DNA from: Pedobacter faecalis
GTDB taxonomy: Bacteria; Bacteroidota; Bacteroidia; Sphingobacteriales; Sphingobacteriaceae
Assembly (NCBI RefSeq): GCF_030182585.1
Contig: NZ_JARXOW010000001.1
Span: 1,364,001 to 1,428,000 of the forward strand
Reading direction: 5' to 3'
Length of the DNA stretch: 64,000 nucleotides
Below, one piece after another: positions 8,408 to 17,695 of the stretch (the stretch's first letter is position 1; every line of letters begins with the position of its first letter). The translations under genes and the position numbers were made by a program. The notes under the pieces are model-generated. The model saw only the letters and a program-made list of their open reading frames with translations. It was not told the DNA's origin and made no database searches.

Positions 8408-9184
8408 CTACCAATCTTTTGTAATGCGCCCCTTCACTGGCTGAGCTTTCTTTTTCTTCAGCTTATCCTGGGTATTTTTCTCTTCGTTCTTCAGAGCCTC
8501 CAGCATGCGTTCGGCATCTTCTTTCGACAGCTGATCAGGTTTAGGCTGCCCGCCCTGCGACTGATCCTGCTTATCCTTTTTATCTTGCTTGTCCTTGTCC
8601 TGATTCTTATCCTGGTCTTTGTTATCCTTGCCGTCTTTGTCCTTCTTATCCTTGTCCTGCTGATCCTTGTTCTGGTCTTTATTCTGGTCCTTCTTGTCCT
8701 TATCCTTATTTTTGTCCTTGTCTTTGTTCTTATCCTTGTTCTGCTGCTGCTGCTTCAGTTTTTCCATGGCATAAGCCAGATTATACCTGGTTTCATCATC
8801 TTTCGGATTATTAAGCAGGGCCTTCTTATACGCCGCTATACTTTCCTCAAGCTTGTTCGATTCCAGCAAAGCATTGCCCAGGTTATGATAAGCCTTTGCA
8901 CGCAATACCTTGTCGTCCGTTGAACCCGCCAGCTCGCTGAACTTTTGAGCCGCATCATCCAGTTTTTTCTGTTTGTACAGCGCATTGCCTAAATTGAAAT
9001 TGCCCGCCGTCGAACCCTTTGCGCGCTCCACCGAAGTCCGGTACTGCGCCTCAGCCTCATCATAGCGCTTCTGCTCGTAAAGCTTGTTGCCCTCACGGAT
9101 ATATTTCTTCTCCTGCTGCGCAAAAGCAGACGTTCCGTAAGCCCATAATCCAAGTACCAATATCACTGTTCTCATCACCATCAT
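8408..9184 (-). CDS. batC: BatC: TPR protein with a Lys/Asp/Asn/Gln-rich low-complexity linker
   Basis: A 258-residue exported protein: signal peptide, then TPR units (IREGNKLYEQKRYDEAEAQY, NLGNALYKQKKLDDAAQKF, HNLGNALLESNKLEESIAAY) over about residues 28-145, then a highly charged tract of KDKN/KDKD/QNKDQ units (about residues 148-210), then a short conserved end with LSKEDAERMLEALKNEEKN. The start overlaps the batB stop as TAATG. The repetitive tract is also repetitive at DNA level and could vary in length between strains. Family role: periplasmic scaffold within the Bat system; exact binding partners unknown. Confidence 0.88.
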   Translation of the reverse strand: MMVMRTVILVLGLWAYGTSAFAQQEKKYIREGNKLYEQKRYDEAEAQYRTSVERAKGSTAGNFNLGNALYKQKKLDDAAQKFSELAGSTDDKVLRAKAYHNLGNALLESNKLEESIAAYKKALLNNPKDDETRYNLAYAMEKLKQQQQNKDKNKDKDKNKDKDKKDQNKDQNKDQQDKDKKDKDGKDNKDQDKNQDKDKQDKKDKQDQSQGGQPKPDQLSKEDAERMLEALKNEEKNTQDKLKKKKAQPVKGRITKDW

Positions 9185-10212
9185 TATTCAAATAAACTCC
9201 ATCCAGCCAGTTTCAAATTCTTGCGCAGCGAGATAAAAAACTCCGCCATAAGCAAGACAAGCGCCGCCAGCAGAAAGATCTGAAACCGGTCCTCATAATC
9301 GCGAAACACTTTAGTATCGTAACTCTTCTTCTCCATCTTATTCACCTGTTCCATGATCAGGGGCAAACCACTGTTCGCGTTAGACGCCCGCACATAAACG
9401 CCGTTGCCGGCCACTGCAATATCCCTGCACATCTCTTCATTAAGCTTCGTCATCACCGTCTGTCCCTGCTCATCTTTCCGGAAGCCCACCGGGTTGCCGT
9501 CGCGGTACACCGGTATAGGCGAACCCTCAGGCGTGCCCAGGCCAACCACATGCACCGTCACATCTTTGCTTCTTGCCCGCTCCGCAGCAGCCATGGCGTC
9601 ATCCTCATGATTTTCCCCGTCGGTCATCACAATCATCGCCTTAGCCGTTCCGCTCACAAAATTGAATGATTTCATCGCCATATCTATGGCCGTTCCTATA
9701 GCCGTACCCTGGGTAGGCACCATGTCTGTACTGATGTTGTTCAAAAACAATTTGGCTGCCGAATGATCCGTGGTGATGGGCAACTGCACATAGGCCTGTC
9801 CGGCGAACACAATAATACCCACCCGGTCGTTCTGCAGGTTATCGATCATCTGTGCGATCGCCCTTTTAGCACTTTCCAGGCGACTGGGCGATAGGTCGCC
9901 CGCCAGCATACTGTTCGATACATCCAGCAGGATCATCACGTCAGCCCCGTTGCGTTTGCCCTCTTCCATCTTCGTGCCCATCTGCGGATTAGCAAGCGCC
10001 ACTACCAGCGCGGTAAAAGCCACGATAAAGAACACAAACTTGATCACCGGCCTGCTAAAAGACACCTCCGGAATCACCTTCCGTACCGTGTCCCGGTTGC
10101 CCAGTTTGTCGAGCGCCTTCCTTTTCCAGCGCATCATGAACAGGAAGATCAGAATGAGTACCGGCACAGCTGCCAAACCCCATAAAAATGCGATATGTTC
10201 AAAACGTACCAT
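9184..10212 (-). CDS. batB: BatB: von Willebrand factor A domain membrane protein
   Basis: A 342-residue membrane protein. Transmembrane segments lie near residues 10-27, 57-75 and at the C-terminus (FQIFLLAALVLLMAEFFI), with a VWA domain between the second and third. The metal-ion-dependent adhesion site is complete: DVSNS (D97, S99, S101), with a downstream conserved Thr in VPTQGTAIGTAI and MTDGENHEDD. The VWA domain should therefore bind a divalent cation and a protein ligand. It follows batA with 3 bases between and overlaps batC by 1 base. Family literature ties Bat proteins to stress tolerance; no enzyme activity is expected. Confidence 0.9.
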   Translation of the reverse strand: MVRFEHIAFLWGLAAVPVLILIFLFMMRWKRKALDKLGNRDTVRKVIPEVSFSRPVIKFVFFIVAFTALVVALANPQMGTKMEEGKRNGADVMILLDVSNSMLAGDLSPSRLESAKRAIAQMIDNLQNDRVGIIVFAGQAYVQLPITTDHSAAKLFLNNISTDMVPTQGTAIGTAIDMAMKSFNFVSGTAKAMIVMTDGENHEDDAMAAAERARSKDVTVHVVGLGTPEGSPIPVYRDGNPVGFRKDEQGQTVMTKLNEEMCRDIAVAGNGVYVRASNANSGLPLIMEQVNKMEKKSYDTKVFRDYEDRFQIFLLAALVLLMAEFFISLRKNLKLAGWSLFE

Positions 10213-10215
10213 TGC

Positions 10216-11220
10216 TTAAGTCAACGCCCCCTTAAATATTGTATTCCTTAATAAAAACTCAGCCAGCAGCAGCACCGCAGCAATCAACGCCCAGGGCAAA
10301 AAACGCTCGGTCTTCTGGTGATACTGTGTCACCGCGATCTTGGCACGCTCCAGCTTATCGATCTGCGCATAGATCGCCTTCAGCGCTTCATTGTTTGTTG
10401 CCCTGAAATACTGCCCACCGGTCGTACCCGCAATCTTTTTCATGGTAGGCTCATCAATGGTCACCGGAACACGCTGGTACTGGGTGCCGAATGGCGTCTT
10501 AACCGGGTAAGGCGCGTAGCCTATGGTACCCACACCAACCGTATACACGCGCACGCCCATTTTTTTAGCAATCTCGGCCGCCATCAGCGGTGGTATAGAT
10601 CCGGTCGTATTAGAACCATCTGTCAGCAAAATAACCACCTTACTCTTTGCCTCACTCTCTTTCAGGCGGTTTACCGCCGTAGCGAGTCCCATACCGATCG
10701 CGGTTCCATCTTCGATCATCCCGTTGCTGACATCCTGAAACAGGTTTACCAGTACCTCGTGGTCTATCGTCAGCGGACACTGCGTAAAACTCTCCCCGCT
10801 GAACACCACCAGACCGATACGGTCGCTGGGCCTGTCCTTTATAAAGTCAATCGCGATCTGCTTACCAGCTTCAAGGCGATTAGGCTTCAGGTCTTCCGAC
10901 AGCATACTACCCGAGATGTCTGTAGCAATGACAATATCGATACCTTCCGTTACGGAGTCCTGCCAGCTCATGGGCGACTGCGGTCTGGCCAACGCCACCA
11001 CCATAGCGGCCACAGCCAGCGCCCGCAGCACAATACCATAATGCCGCAGGTACCGGTACGCCCCTTGCCCGGCCTTAGCAAAACCTGAGAAGGCCGACAT
11101 ACGCAGGGTACCTTGCAACTGCCGGTTTTTCCATATATACCAGCCGATCATCAGCGGGACGAGCAGCAGCAGCCAGAACATGACCGGGTCGGCAAACTCA
11201 ATACCTTCAAACCAACTCAT
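10216..11220 (-). CDS. batA: BatA: von Willebrand factor A domain membrane protein
   Basis: A 334-residue protein with the same plan as BatB: N-terminal transmembrane segments (about 12-30 and 61-80), a VWA domain, and a C-terminal transmembrane helix. The adhesion site motif is DISGS (D101, S103, S105), followed by EDGTAIGMGLATA and LLTDGSNTTG. Its start overlaps the stop of the upstream BatD-like gene by 4 bases (ATGA), showing translational coupling. BatA and BatB are paralogues and are thought to form a complex in the inner membrane facing the periplasm together with BatC-E, controlled by the MoxR ATPase encoded upstream. Confidence 0.9.
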   Translation of the reverse strand: MSWFEGIEFADPVMFWLLLLVPLMIGWYIWKNRQLQGTLRMSAFSGFAKAGQGAYRYLRHYGIVLRALAVAAMVVALARPQSPMSWQDSVTEGIDIVIATDISGSMLSEDLKPNRLEAGKQIAIDFIKDRPSDRIGLVVFSGESFTQCPLTIDHEVLVNLFQDVSNGMIEDGTAIGMGLATAVNRLKESEAKSKVVILLTDGSNTTGSIPPLMAAEIAKKMGVRVYTVGVGTIGYAPYPVKTPFGTQYQRVPVTIDEPTMKKIAGTTGGQYFRATNNEALKAIYAQIDKLERAKIAVTQYHQKTERFLPWALIAAVLLLAEFLLRNTIFKGALT

Positions 11221-12185
11221 CTCGGCTGCCCTCCCTTATGATCTGCGGCTTCCAACTGCGTAGCACGTACAAAGGCGATGGCCTCAGCCAAACGCAGGTC
11301 GTTCTCTCCCGGTGCCGGGACAGCCTTGGCAAACTTCACCAGGTCGGCCTCTGAAAGGATCTGTCCGAGCGCGGCACGATCGGCAGCCGAAAGATCACCA
11401 TCAACTTTTTCAAGTCCCTTCAGCGCATTCAGGATCTCATCTGTGGTATGCTCCTGTGCAGAAATCCGGAACCGTCTTTCCAGGTATATTTTCAATATTT
11501 CCGTCAGATCGCTGTAAAAGGCTTTCACCTGCCCCTGCTGCCATAACTTCTTCGCATTCAGCTCATCGAGTTTTTGAAGAGCCTCCACATGAGCTGCGAG
11601 TACGGGCTCCTGCGGCACAGGCTTCTCTGCTGGTTTGCGTCGCCTGAAATAATACCATAGCAAGCCAAGCAGCAGAATAAGCAGCAATCCGGCGCCAACT
11701 AAAACCTTGTTGTCCGACAACCAGTCGAGAAAGGTGTATGATACCCCCAGCGGCTGCTTGATATCAAATATCGCCTTGGTTGTGTCTACCTGCACCGACG
11801 TCACCTGCAATGGAAGCGGGTCGGTCGTGTACGTTTTACCATCTGCCTCAAAAGTAAAGCCTGGCACCTGATGCAGACCGGGTTCAAATGAGGTGATCGT
11901 ATACGCCTGTTCTATGCGGATAAGATCCTGGCCATTCTTTAGATCACTGGTATCTGCTTTGCCAGCAGCCGCAATCACGATCTTACTGCTTATGGTATCG
12001 GTCAGCGCCGGAAGCGACACCCTTTTTCCCCGCACTACCTCGGCGCTCAGGCGCAGCACCGTCTGGTCGCCCAAGGCAATTACCCCGGTATCAAGCACAG
12101 CGGCCACCCTCACATCCTGGGCACTGGCGGCGAGGCCCAACACACAGCAAACTATGCTTAAAGTCAATCGGATAAATCTCTTCAT
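11217..12185 (-). CDS. BatD-like membrane protein of the moxR locus
   Basis: A 322-residue protein: signal peptide (ends near residue 22), a beta-rich periplasmic domain of about 120 residues, one transmembrane helix near 162-178 (VGAGLLLILLLGLLWYYFRRR), and a cytoplasmic helical domain with YSDLTEILKIYLERRFRISA and a TTDEIL block typical of the cytoplasmic part found in DUF4381/BatD-like proteins of MoxR operons. It sits between the DUF58 gene (1-base gap) and batA (4-base overlap). It is a shorter relative of BatD; function is unknown and the family name is an inference from architecture and position. Confidence 0.75.
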   Translation of the reverse strand: MKRFIRLTLSIVCCVLGLAASAQDVRVAAVLDTGVIALGDQTVLRLSAEVVRGKRVSLPALTDTISSKIVIAAAGKADTSDLKNGQDLIRIEQAYTITSFEPGLHQVPGFTFEADGKTYTTDPLPLQVTSVQVDTTKAIFDIKQPLGVSYTFLDWLSDNKVLVGAGLLLILLLGLLWYYFRRRKPAEKPVPQEPVLAAHVEALQKLDELNAKKLWQQGQVKAFYSDLTEILKIYLERRFRISAQEHTTDEILNALKGLEKVDGDLSAADRAALGQILSEADLVKFAKAVPAPGENDLRLAEAIAFVRATQLEAADHKGGQPR

Positions 12186-12186
12186 A

Positions 12187-13062
12187 CTACCTCTTAGCCC
12201 CGCGTTTTTTAAACAACGCCATCAGCGGCTTCACATAGGACTCATGCGTGCCGATCCTGGCAAAATCAACCCCCGAACGCTTAAAAACATTTTCGAGGCG
12301 ACCATTACGTTCCAGTGCAGCGGCCTTAAAGGCTTGTCTCACTTTTTTATCAGAGGTATTCACCCAGGCTACCTCACCCGTCTCCTCATCCTGCATCGGA
12401 ATCAGTCCCAGGTCCGGAAAATTCTCCTCATGGAGGTCGAACAACCTCAACGCTACCAGATCGTGTTTCTTATTGGCGATCTTAAGTTCATTCTCAAAAG
12501 AAGCACTCATAAAATCAGAGATAAGGAACGCAGTACTGCGCTTTTTTATCGCCCCGGTAAAATACCGCAGGGCCATAGCCAGGTCCGTTCCCTTCGCCTC
12601 CGGCTTAAAATTGATCAGCTCACGAATGATCATCAGGATATGCGTACGGCCTTTCTTAGGTGGGATAAACTTCTCGACACGGTCACTAAAAAACAGCACA
12701 CCCACTTTATCGTTGTTCTGGATCGCTGAAAAAGCAAGCACGGCGCAAAGTTCTGTTGCCAGCTCCTGCTTCTGCTGGTTCTGGGTCCCGAAGTTGTTAG
12801 AACCGCTCACGTCTACCAGCAGCATCACGGTCATTTCCCGCTCTTCGTTAAACACCTTAACGTACGGATGGTTAAAACGTGCGGTCACGTTCCAGTCTAT
12901 CGTCCTGATCTCGTCGCCGCTCTGGTATTCCCTCACTTCGTTGAAGGCCATACCGCGACCTTTAAACGCGGAATGGTATTCACCAGAAAAAATCTGATTG
13001 CTTAGTCCGCGCGTTTTTATCTCTATTTTCCTGACCTTCTTTAAAAGCTCTTTGGTATCCAT
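12187..13062 (-). CDS. DUF58 protein (VWA-like partner of MoxR)
   Basis: A 291-residue cytoplasmic protein of the DUF58 family, encoded as usual directly behind a MoxR-type AAA+ ATPase. The family signature is clear: GRGMAFNEVREYQSGDEIR (residues 36-54) and TIDWNVTAR, followed by a VWA-like fold with LLVDVSGSNNFG in which D84, S86 and S88 form an adhesion-type metal site. DUF58 proteins are held to be substrates or adaptors of MoxR ATPases. It begins 2 bases after the moxR stop codon and is followed after 1 base by the BatD-like gene, so it is part of the same transcript. Confidence 0.9.
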   Translation of the reverse strand: MDTKELLKKVRKIEIKTRGLSNQIFSGEYHSAFKGRGMAFNEVREYQSGDEIRTIDWNVTARFNHPYVKVFNEEREMTVMLLVDVSGSNNFGTQNQQKQELATELCAVLAFSAIQNNDKVGVLFFSDRVEKFIPPKKGRTHILMIIRELINFKPEAKGTDLAMALRYFTGAIKKRSTAFLISDFMSASFENELKIANKKHDLVALRLFDLHEENFPDLGLIPMQDEETGEVAWVNTSDKKVRQAFKAAALERNGRLENVFKRSGVDFARIGTHESYVKPLMALFKKRGAKR

Positions 13063-13064
13063 GC

Positions 13065-14096
13065 TTATGGAACTTCTATCGCATTCAGTATTCCGGTGAT
13101 GATCTTCTCTGTCGTCATATCCTCGGCCTCCGCCTCGTAGGTCAGCCCGATACGGTGGCGTAACACGTCATGACACACTGCACGTACGTCTTCCGGGATC
13201 ACATATCCACGCCTTTTAATAAAAGCATAAGCTTTGGCGGCCATGGCCAGATTGATCGAAGCGCGGGGCGATGCACCAAAACTGATCAGGTTTTTATATT
13301 CCGTAAGTTTATATTGCTCAGGGAAACGTGTAGCGAACACAATATCTATGATGTATTGTTCGATCTTCTCGTCCATATACACATCCTTCACGACTTTTCT
13401 TGCACGCAGGATTTCGTCCGGGTGCACCACCTTATTAGGCACCGGCATACCCTGAGGCGCTATATTGGCGCGCATAATGCGTTTTTCATCCTCCTTTTTC
13501 GGGTAGTCTATCACCACCTTGAGCATAAAGCGGTCTACCTGCGCCTCAGGAAGCGGATAAGTTCCCTCCTGCTCCACCGGGTTTTGTGTAGCCAGCACCA
13601 GGAAAGGCTCGGGCAGGCGATACGTCTCATCGCCGATGGTTACCTGTCTCTCCTGCATAGCCTCCAGCAAAGCACTCTGCACCTTGGCAGGCGCGCGGTT
13701 GATCTCATCTGCCAGCACGAAATTCGAGAACAGCGGTCCTTTGCGCACAATGAACTCCTCCTTCTTCTGATTATAGATCATCGTACCCAGCACGTCTGCA
13801 GGGAGCAGGTCGGGCGTAAATTGCACCCGGCTGAACCCGGCGTCTATAGTCTTAGCCAGCGTGTTGATCGCCAGTGTCTTGGCCAAACCGGGGACGCCTT
13901 CCAGCAAGATATGCCCGTTGGCCAGCAGGCCAATCAGCAAGCGTTCCACCATATAGCGCTGGCCAACAATTACCTTGTCCATTTCCATTAAGAGCAGATC
14001 AATGAATTCGCTTTCCTTGCGGATCATCTCATTAAGCATGCGGATGTCTGTTCCGTATGTCTGATCCGCTGGTGTTGTATTGATAACTTCTTCCAT
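13065..14096 (-). CDS. MoxR-family AAA+ ATPase
   Basis: A 343-residue ATPase, first gene of the moxR-bat operon. Walker A is GVPGLAKT (K73), Walker B LADEINRAP (D130, E131), and sensor 1 lies in LATQNPVEQEGTYPLPEAQ. The protein matches the MRP subgroup of MoxR ATPases, which act as chaperone-like remodellers of VWA-domain proteins; here the clients would be the DUF58 protein, BatA and BatB. A near-consensus -7 element TAATTTTC lies on the minus strand at 14120-14127, so all eight genes down to batE are probably read from here. Confidence 0.92.
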   Translation of the reverse strand: MEEVINTTPADQTYGTDIRMLNEMIRKESEFIDLLLMEMDKVIVGQRYMVERLLIGLLANGHILLEGVPGLAKTLAINTLAKTIDAGFSRVQFTPDLLPADVLGTMIYNQKKEEFIVRKGPLFSNFVLADEINRAPAKVQSALLEAMQERQVTIGDETYRLPEPFLVLATQNPVEQEGTYPLPEAQVDRFMLKVVIDYPKKEDEKRIMRANIAPQGMPVPNKVVHPDEILRARKVVKDVYMDEKIEQYIIDIVFATRFPEQYKLTEYKNLISFGASPRASINLAMAAKAYAFIKRRGYVIPEDVRAVCHDVLRHRIGLTYEAEAEDMTTEKIITGILNAIEVP

Positions 14097-14195
14097 GTTG
14101 TGCCTTTAATTTTGGTGGCGAAAATTAGAAAATGTGCTTTTTTTTCGCAAACCGAATCCGGTCCACGAATGTTAAAATTTGTTAAACTTCCTCGA

Positions 14196-15887
14196 CTAGC
14201 GGACGTCCACCGAAATCATGCTGCTGTTCCTCGGGCCGTTGAAAGGTTCCGTTCGCAGCGAAAAGACCAGTTTATACTTACCCGGGCTTGCCGGCGCTTT
14301 AAGTACAACAACAAGCCGCTCCGTGGCTCCCGGAGCTATATCAAGGGCATCTGCGTGACCCAGCACCTGTTGAAAATCACCCATTACGCCATCCTTTTTA
14401 AAGCCGTATTCCAGGTAACACTTCCATTTCTGTCCGTCGTTACTTAATGAAACAGGGTAAGGATAAGGGTTGGAGACCAGCAGGTCGACCACCTTATCGG
14501 CACCCGCTTTCCAGTCACCCTCCATACTTTCCGGCTTAATGCTCAGTTTTTGGTACGACCGGATACTGTCGACCACCGAGCCATAATACACGCCCTTGCT
14601 TGTCTGAATGGTATCTTCAGTGCTTTCGCCCCTGCTGTATGGTGTCACAACGTAAGCCCGACGGTTCTGCAGATCTTCCTCCATAGGCCAGAGATCGTAC
14701 TGGTTCCTGCGGTAGTTCCTGGAATTATAGGCTATGGCATTCGTACTGCGGGTATAATAATTATACCAGGAAGGTATCTGAAAAGAGTCAAAGAATATCA
14801 CTGGCTTTCTCCCCGCATGGGCATGAACTTCCCTGGCCCAGCTGGCATTCCCGAAATAATAGGCCAGGGGTTTAAACTTCATAAAGCCCTCTACTGGAAC
14901 GACCAGCGCAAGCCTGACCAGTCCGATCAGCACAATATTTGCTACGGCCAACTTCTCAAACCAGGCCGGAAGCTGTCGCCCCGCCAGCTGTATATATGCC
15001 AGCAGAAACAGACAAAGTAAAGCCGGAAGCGTCCAGTGCGCCTCAACCCGCCCTTTGAGGGTGCTGACCAGGAAAAACAGGAATAAGCCGTAGCAGTTAA
15101 ACTGCAGTGCCCTGGTAAAATCATCCGTACTTTTCAGTCGCACCGCCGCCGCGTAAATAAACCAGCCAACCAGCGGACCAGCCAGTGCAAGCTGCGCAAG
15201 CAGATATTCAGAAGTAAAACTGAAGCGGTATACATCCGCAGAGCGGTCTATAACATGATAGTAAAAGGACGGATAACCATGCTCCATCTGCCAAAGAATA
15301 TGGGGTAGGTAACAAAGCAGGGCCACCAGCACGATTCCCCAGAACGAAGGTCTCCGTAATATCCGGTAATTGGCCACTATGGTGAAAAACAAGACCAGGA
15401 TCCCATGATATTTGCTGTAAAGCATCGCTGCTACAATAAGAGCCAGTAACAAGGCCAGCCTCCAGCTGTCGCGCTCAAGATAACGCTGGTATACATAAAA
15501 GAACAGGATCGTAAAGAAAAAGAGCGGTGAATCGGGTGTCGTAATAAATCCATAGACGTGGAAAAGCACCACAGAAGCAAAAAGGCAGACGAACAGCCTA
15601 GCATTGCTGCCATACTGCTTCAGGATCAGCCAAAGCAGATATACAGAGAACGTGCTGCTGATCACCGTGAGCAATCGCAGCCCCAGTTCCGAATGTATCA
15701 GCGCATCACCTGCTTTAATGAACACGGCCACCATCGGCGGATGGTCAAAATAACCCCAGTCCAAAAACCTGGAGTACATCCAATAATAGGCCTCATCTGC
15801 ATGCAGTTCCACAAAAGCGGCCTGCAGGAGGTTAACCACCGTCCATATCGCCAGAAAAACAAACAGCAGCCGGTTAGTTTTGATCAT
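14196..15887 (-). CDS. GT39-type membrane glycosyltransferase (ArnT/PMT-like)
   Basis: A 563-residue inner-membrane protein. About ten to eleven hydrophobic helices occupy residues 8-350; the C-terminal 200 residues are periplasmic. The first loop carries LHADEAYYWMYSRFLDWGYF followed by DHPP, which contains the acidic catalytic residues of the family (Asp-Glu of ADEAYYW and the FDHPP segment). These enzymes move a sugar from a polyprenyl-phosphate carrier to a lipid or protein in the periplasm. The start overlaps the GtrA stop (ATGA), so GtrA may flip or help the lipid-linked sugar it uses. Acceptor and sugar are unknown. Confidence 0.85.
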   Translation of the reverse strand: MIKTNRLLFVFLAIWTVVNLLQAAFVELHADEAYYWMYSRFLDWGYFDHPPMVAVFIKAGDALIHSELGLRLLTVISSTFSVYLLWLILKQYGSNARLFVCLFASVVLFHVYGFITTPDSPLFFFTILFFYVYQRYLERDSWRLALLLALIVAAMLYSKYHGILVLFFTIVANYRILRRPSFWGIVLVALLCYLPHILWQMEHGYPSFYYHVIDRSADVYRFSFTSEYLLAQLALAGPLVGWFIYAAAVRLKSTDDFTRALQFNCYGLFLFFLVSTLKGRVEAHWTLPALLCLFLLAYIQLAGRQLPAWFEKLAVANIVLIGLVRLALVVPVEGFMKFKPLAYYFGNASWAREVHAHAGRKPVIFFDSFQIPSWYNYYTRSTNAIAYNSRNYRRNQYDLWPMEEDLQNRRAYVVTPYSRGESTEDTIQTSKGVYYGSVVDSIRSYQKLSIKPESMEGDWKAGADKVVDLLVSNPYPYPVSLSNDGQKWKCYLEYGFKKDGVMGDFQQVLGHADALDIAPGATERLVVVLKAPASPGKYKLVFSLRTEPFNGPRNSSMISVDVR

Positions 15888-16276
15888 CCGGTAAAAGTAT
15901 AAAGATAGTTTGCAAAGAAGTTCCAGAACGAAACCGCAACAACCGCACAGCCCTTAGCCATATAAAAGTTCCATTTCAGACGATCGTGAAGCAGGTAGAT
16001 CAGGATATTCCCGAGTGCCAGTCCGACCAGCGAAATCAGGAAAAACTTTCCGAACTGGGCAATGTACGCCGGGTCCTGATTATGAAAAGTCCAGGATCGG
16101 TTCAGCAGGTAATTGGTGCCTGTGGCCACCAAAAACCCAAAGGAAGAGGAAACATACTTCTGGACCCGGAGTTTTTCTTTAAGCAGGTAAGTCACCCCAA
16201 AATCCACGATCAGCCCAGAAAACCCTACGATTCCGAACTTGAAGAACTTGAAGAAGAAAGTCTGGTTAAATTCCAC
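15884..16276 (-). CDS. GtrA-family membrane protein
   Basis: A 130-residue protein with four predicted transmembrane helices and the family blocks KFGIVGFSGLIVDFGVTYLL and NYLLNRSWTFHNQDP. GtrA proteins are thought to help move polyprenyl-linked sugars across the membrane. The start is GTG at 16276: no in-frame ATG is available upstream or near the N-terminus, and the next methionine would remove most of the protein. Translationally coupled to the GT39 gene that follows. A second GtrA gene is at 50823. Confidence 0.85.
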   Translation of the reverse strand: MEFNQTFFFKFFKFGIVGFSGLIVDFGVTYLLKEKLRVQKYVSSSFGFLVATGTNYLLNRSWTFHNQDPAYIAQFGKFFLISLVGLALGNILIYLLHDRLKWNFYMAKGCAVVAVSFWNFFANYLYTFTG

Positions 16277-16375
16277 AACAGAAAATGACAGGCATGGTGA
16301 TTTACTTTCAACAAAACTAATATAAATAACAGGAAACTTAACGGCATTTTACTATTTTTACCCTAAAAACCAACA

Positions 16376-17695
16376 TTGTTCAATCTCTTCCATTACCAGA
16401 CGCCATCTCCCTATTATGACAGCTTCCGGAAGGCCTACGGGTATCGCAACGTGCGACAGATCAGAAATCTGTGCCTGTTCCTGATATGCGTGGCAGGATC
16501 TGCGCGGATCGCATCGTTTTTCTACCTGGAAGAACTGAGCAGCATGCCGAATTTCCATGAGTATAGCCTGAGCAACTGGGTGCAGATCTGCGGGTCGGCA
16601 ATCTTTGCGGTTATATGCGGACAAGCCCTGAAGCGCAGCACATGGACACCGATGAAAAGAGATTTTTTTACTTCGTTATATTGCCTATTTCTTCTGAGCA
16701 CAAGTTTCAGTGTAAGTTATATTGTGTCCCTGCACAGCGTTAAAAACACCTTAACCGTCTTCCTGATCGGCATCGTACTTACCAGTGTCTTTTTTGCGCT
16801 CAGTCTGCGGCAAAGCATTTTTCTTACGCTTTACATCGTGCTGCTATTCATTGTCGCCAGCCCCCCGCATGATGTGCAGGAGGCATTCATGACCGTCATC
16901 GCAGGCATTATCCTGGCCTCCGTGTTCTTCGTATGCAGCCGCTATGGCTACTACTTTAAGTCGGTACACTATATACAACTCCGGCAACTCCGGGAAAAGA
17001 ACAAGGAAATACAAAACTTAAGTCACCAGAAAGGGGAAATCCTGGCCTTTGTGGCGCACGATCTCCGCGCACCGATCAATAACATCGAGGCGCTCAGCAG
17101 CATACTCATCAATGAGCAGAAAGAGGGCGGACGCACACCGGCACAAATGATCTTTAACTCCGCGGTGCATGCCAAAAATATCATTAACGACCTGGTGGAG
17201 GTAGCACAGAAGGTAAAGAAGCCCCTGGAACTTGAGCAGGTAGACCTGGTGCCGTTCTTAACCAACCTGTGCATGGCCTGGCAGACCAATACCGACGGCC
17301 GTAATGAAATCCGGCTGCATACCGCCAGCAAAAGGGTGTTTGCTCAGATCAACCAATCCAAGTTTGCGAGGGTAATAGACAACCTTATCGGGAACGGGTT
17401 GAAGTTCTCACCGCTGAACAGTCCTATTCACGTTAAACTGGAAGCTTCAGTCAACACCTGCACGATATGTGTTCAGGACTTCGGCATCGGCATCCCGGAA
17501 CATCTCCATGATAACCTGTTCGACCAGTTTTCCAAGTCAGGGCGCACCGGACTGAAAGGGGAGAAATCTATCGGACTGGGCTTGCATATTTCGCGGTCAA
17601 TCATAGAACAGCACGGCGGCAAAATAACTGTCGAGAGCAGGGAAAACGAGGGAAGCAAATTCATTATAAGCCTAAACCTGGCCCCGGCAGGCTAG
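16376..17695 (+). CDS. Membrane sensor histidine kinase
   Basis: A 439-residue protein. Residues 25-190 hold about six hydrophobic helices with short loops; then a coiled coil (about 195-222), a dimerisation domain with the phospho-acceptor H228 in FVAHDLRAPINNIE, and an ATPase domain with N box (IDNLIGNGLKFSP), G1 (VQDFGIGIPE) and G2 (SIGLGLHIS). There is no HAMP, PAS or receiver domain, and no response regulator gene is next to it, so it is an orphan kinase with a membrane-embedded input. The start used is TTG at 16376; a near-consensus -7 (TATTTTTA, about 16352) fits a short leader and no in-frame ATG occurs before residue 57. Its stop codon overlaps the stop of the convergent four-helix-bundle gene. 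Confidence 0.87.
   Translation: MFNLFHYQTPSPYYDSFRKAYGYRNVRQIRNLCLFLICVAGSARIASFFYLEELSSMPNFHEYSLSNWVQICGSAIFAVICGQALKRSTWTPMKRDFFTSLYCLFLLSTSFSVSYIVSLHSVKNTLTVFLIGIVLTSVFFALSLRQSIFLTLYIVLLFIVASPPHDVQEAFMTVIAGIILASVFFVCSRYGYYFKSVHYIQLRQLREKNKEIQNLSHQKGEILAFVAHDLRAPINNIEALSSILINEQKEGGRTPAQMIFNSAVHAKNIINDLVEVAQKVKKPLELEQVDLVPFLTNLCMAWQTNTDGRNEIRLHTASKRVFAQINQSKFARVIDNLIGNGLKFSPLNSPIHVKLEASVNTCTICVQDFGIGIPEHLHDNLFDQFSKSGRTGLKGEKSIGLGLHISRSIIEQHGGKITVESRENEGSKFIISLNLAPAG

Noticed and set aside
8585..8923. Plus-strand 112-codon frame rich in Val, Leu and Ile opposite batC
   Set aside because: It is the antisense shadow of the Lys/Asp repeat tract; its composition follows from the repeat and it has no start context.
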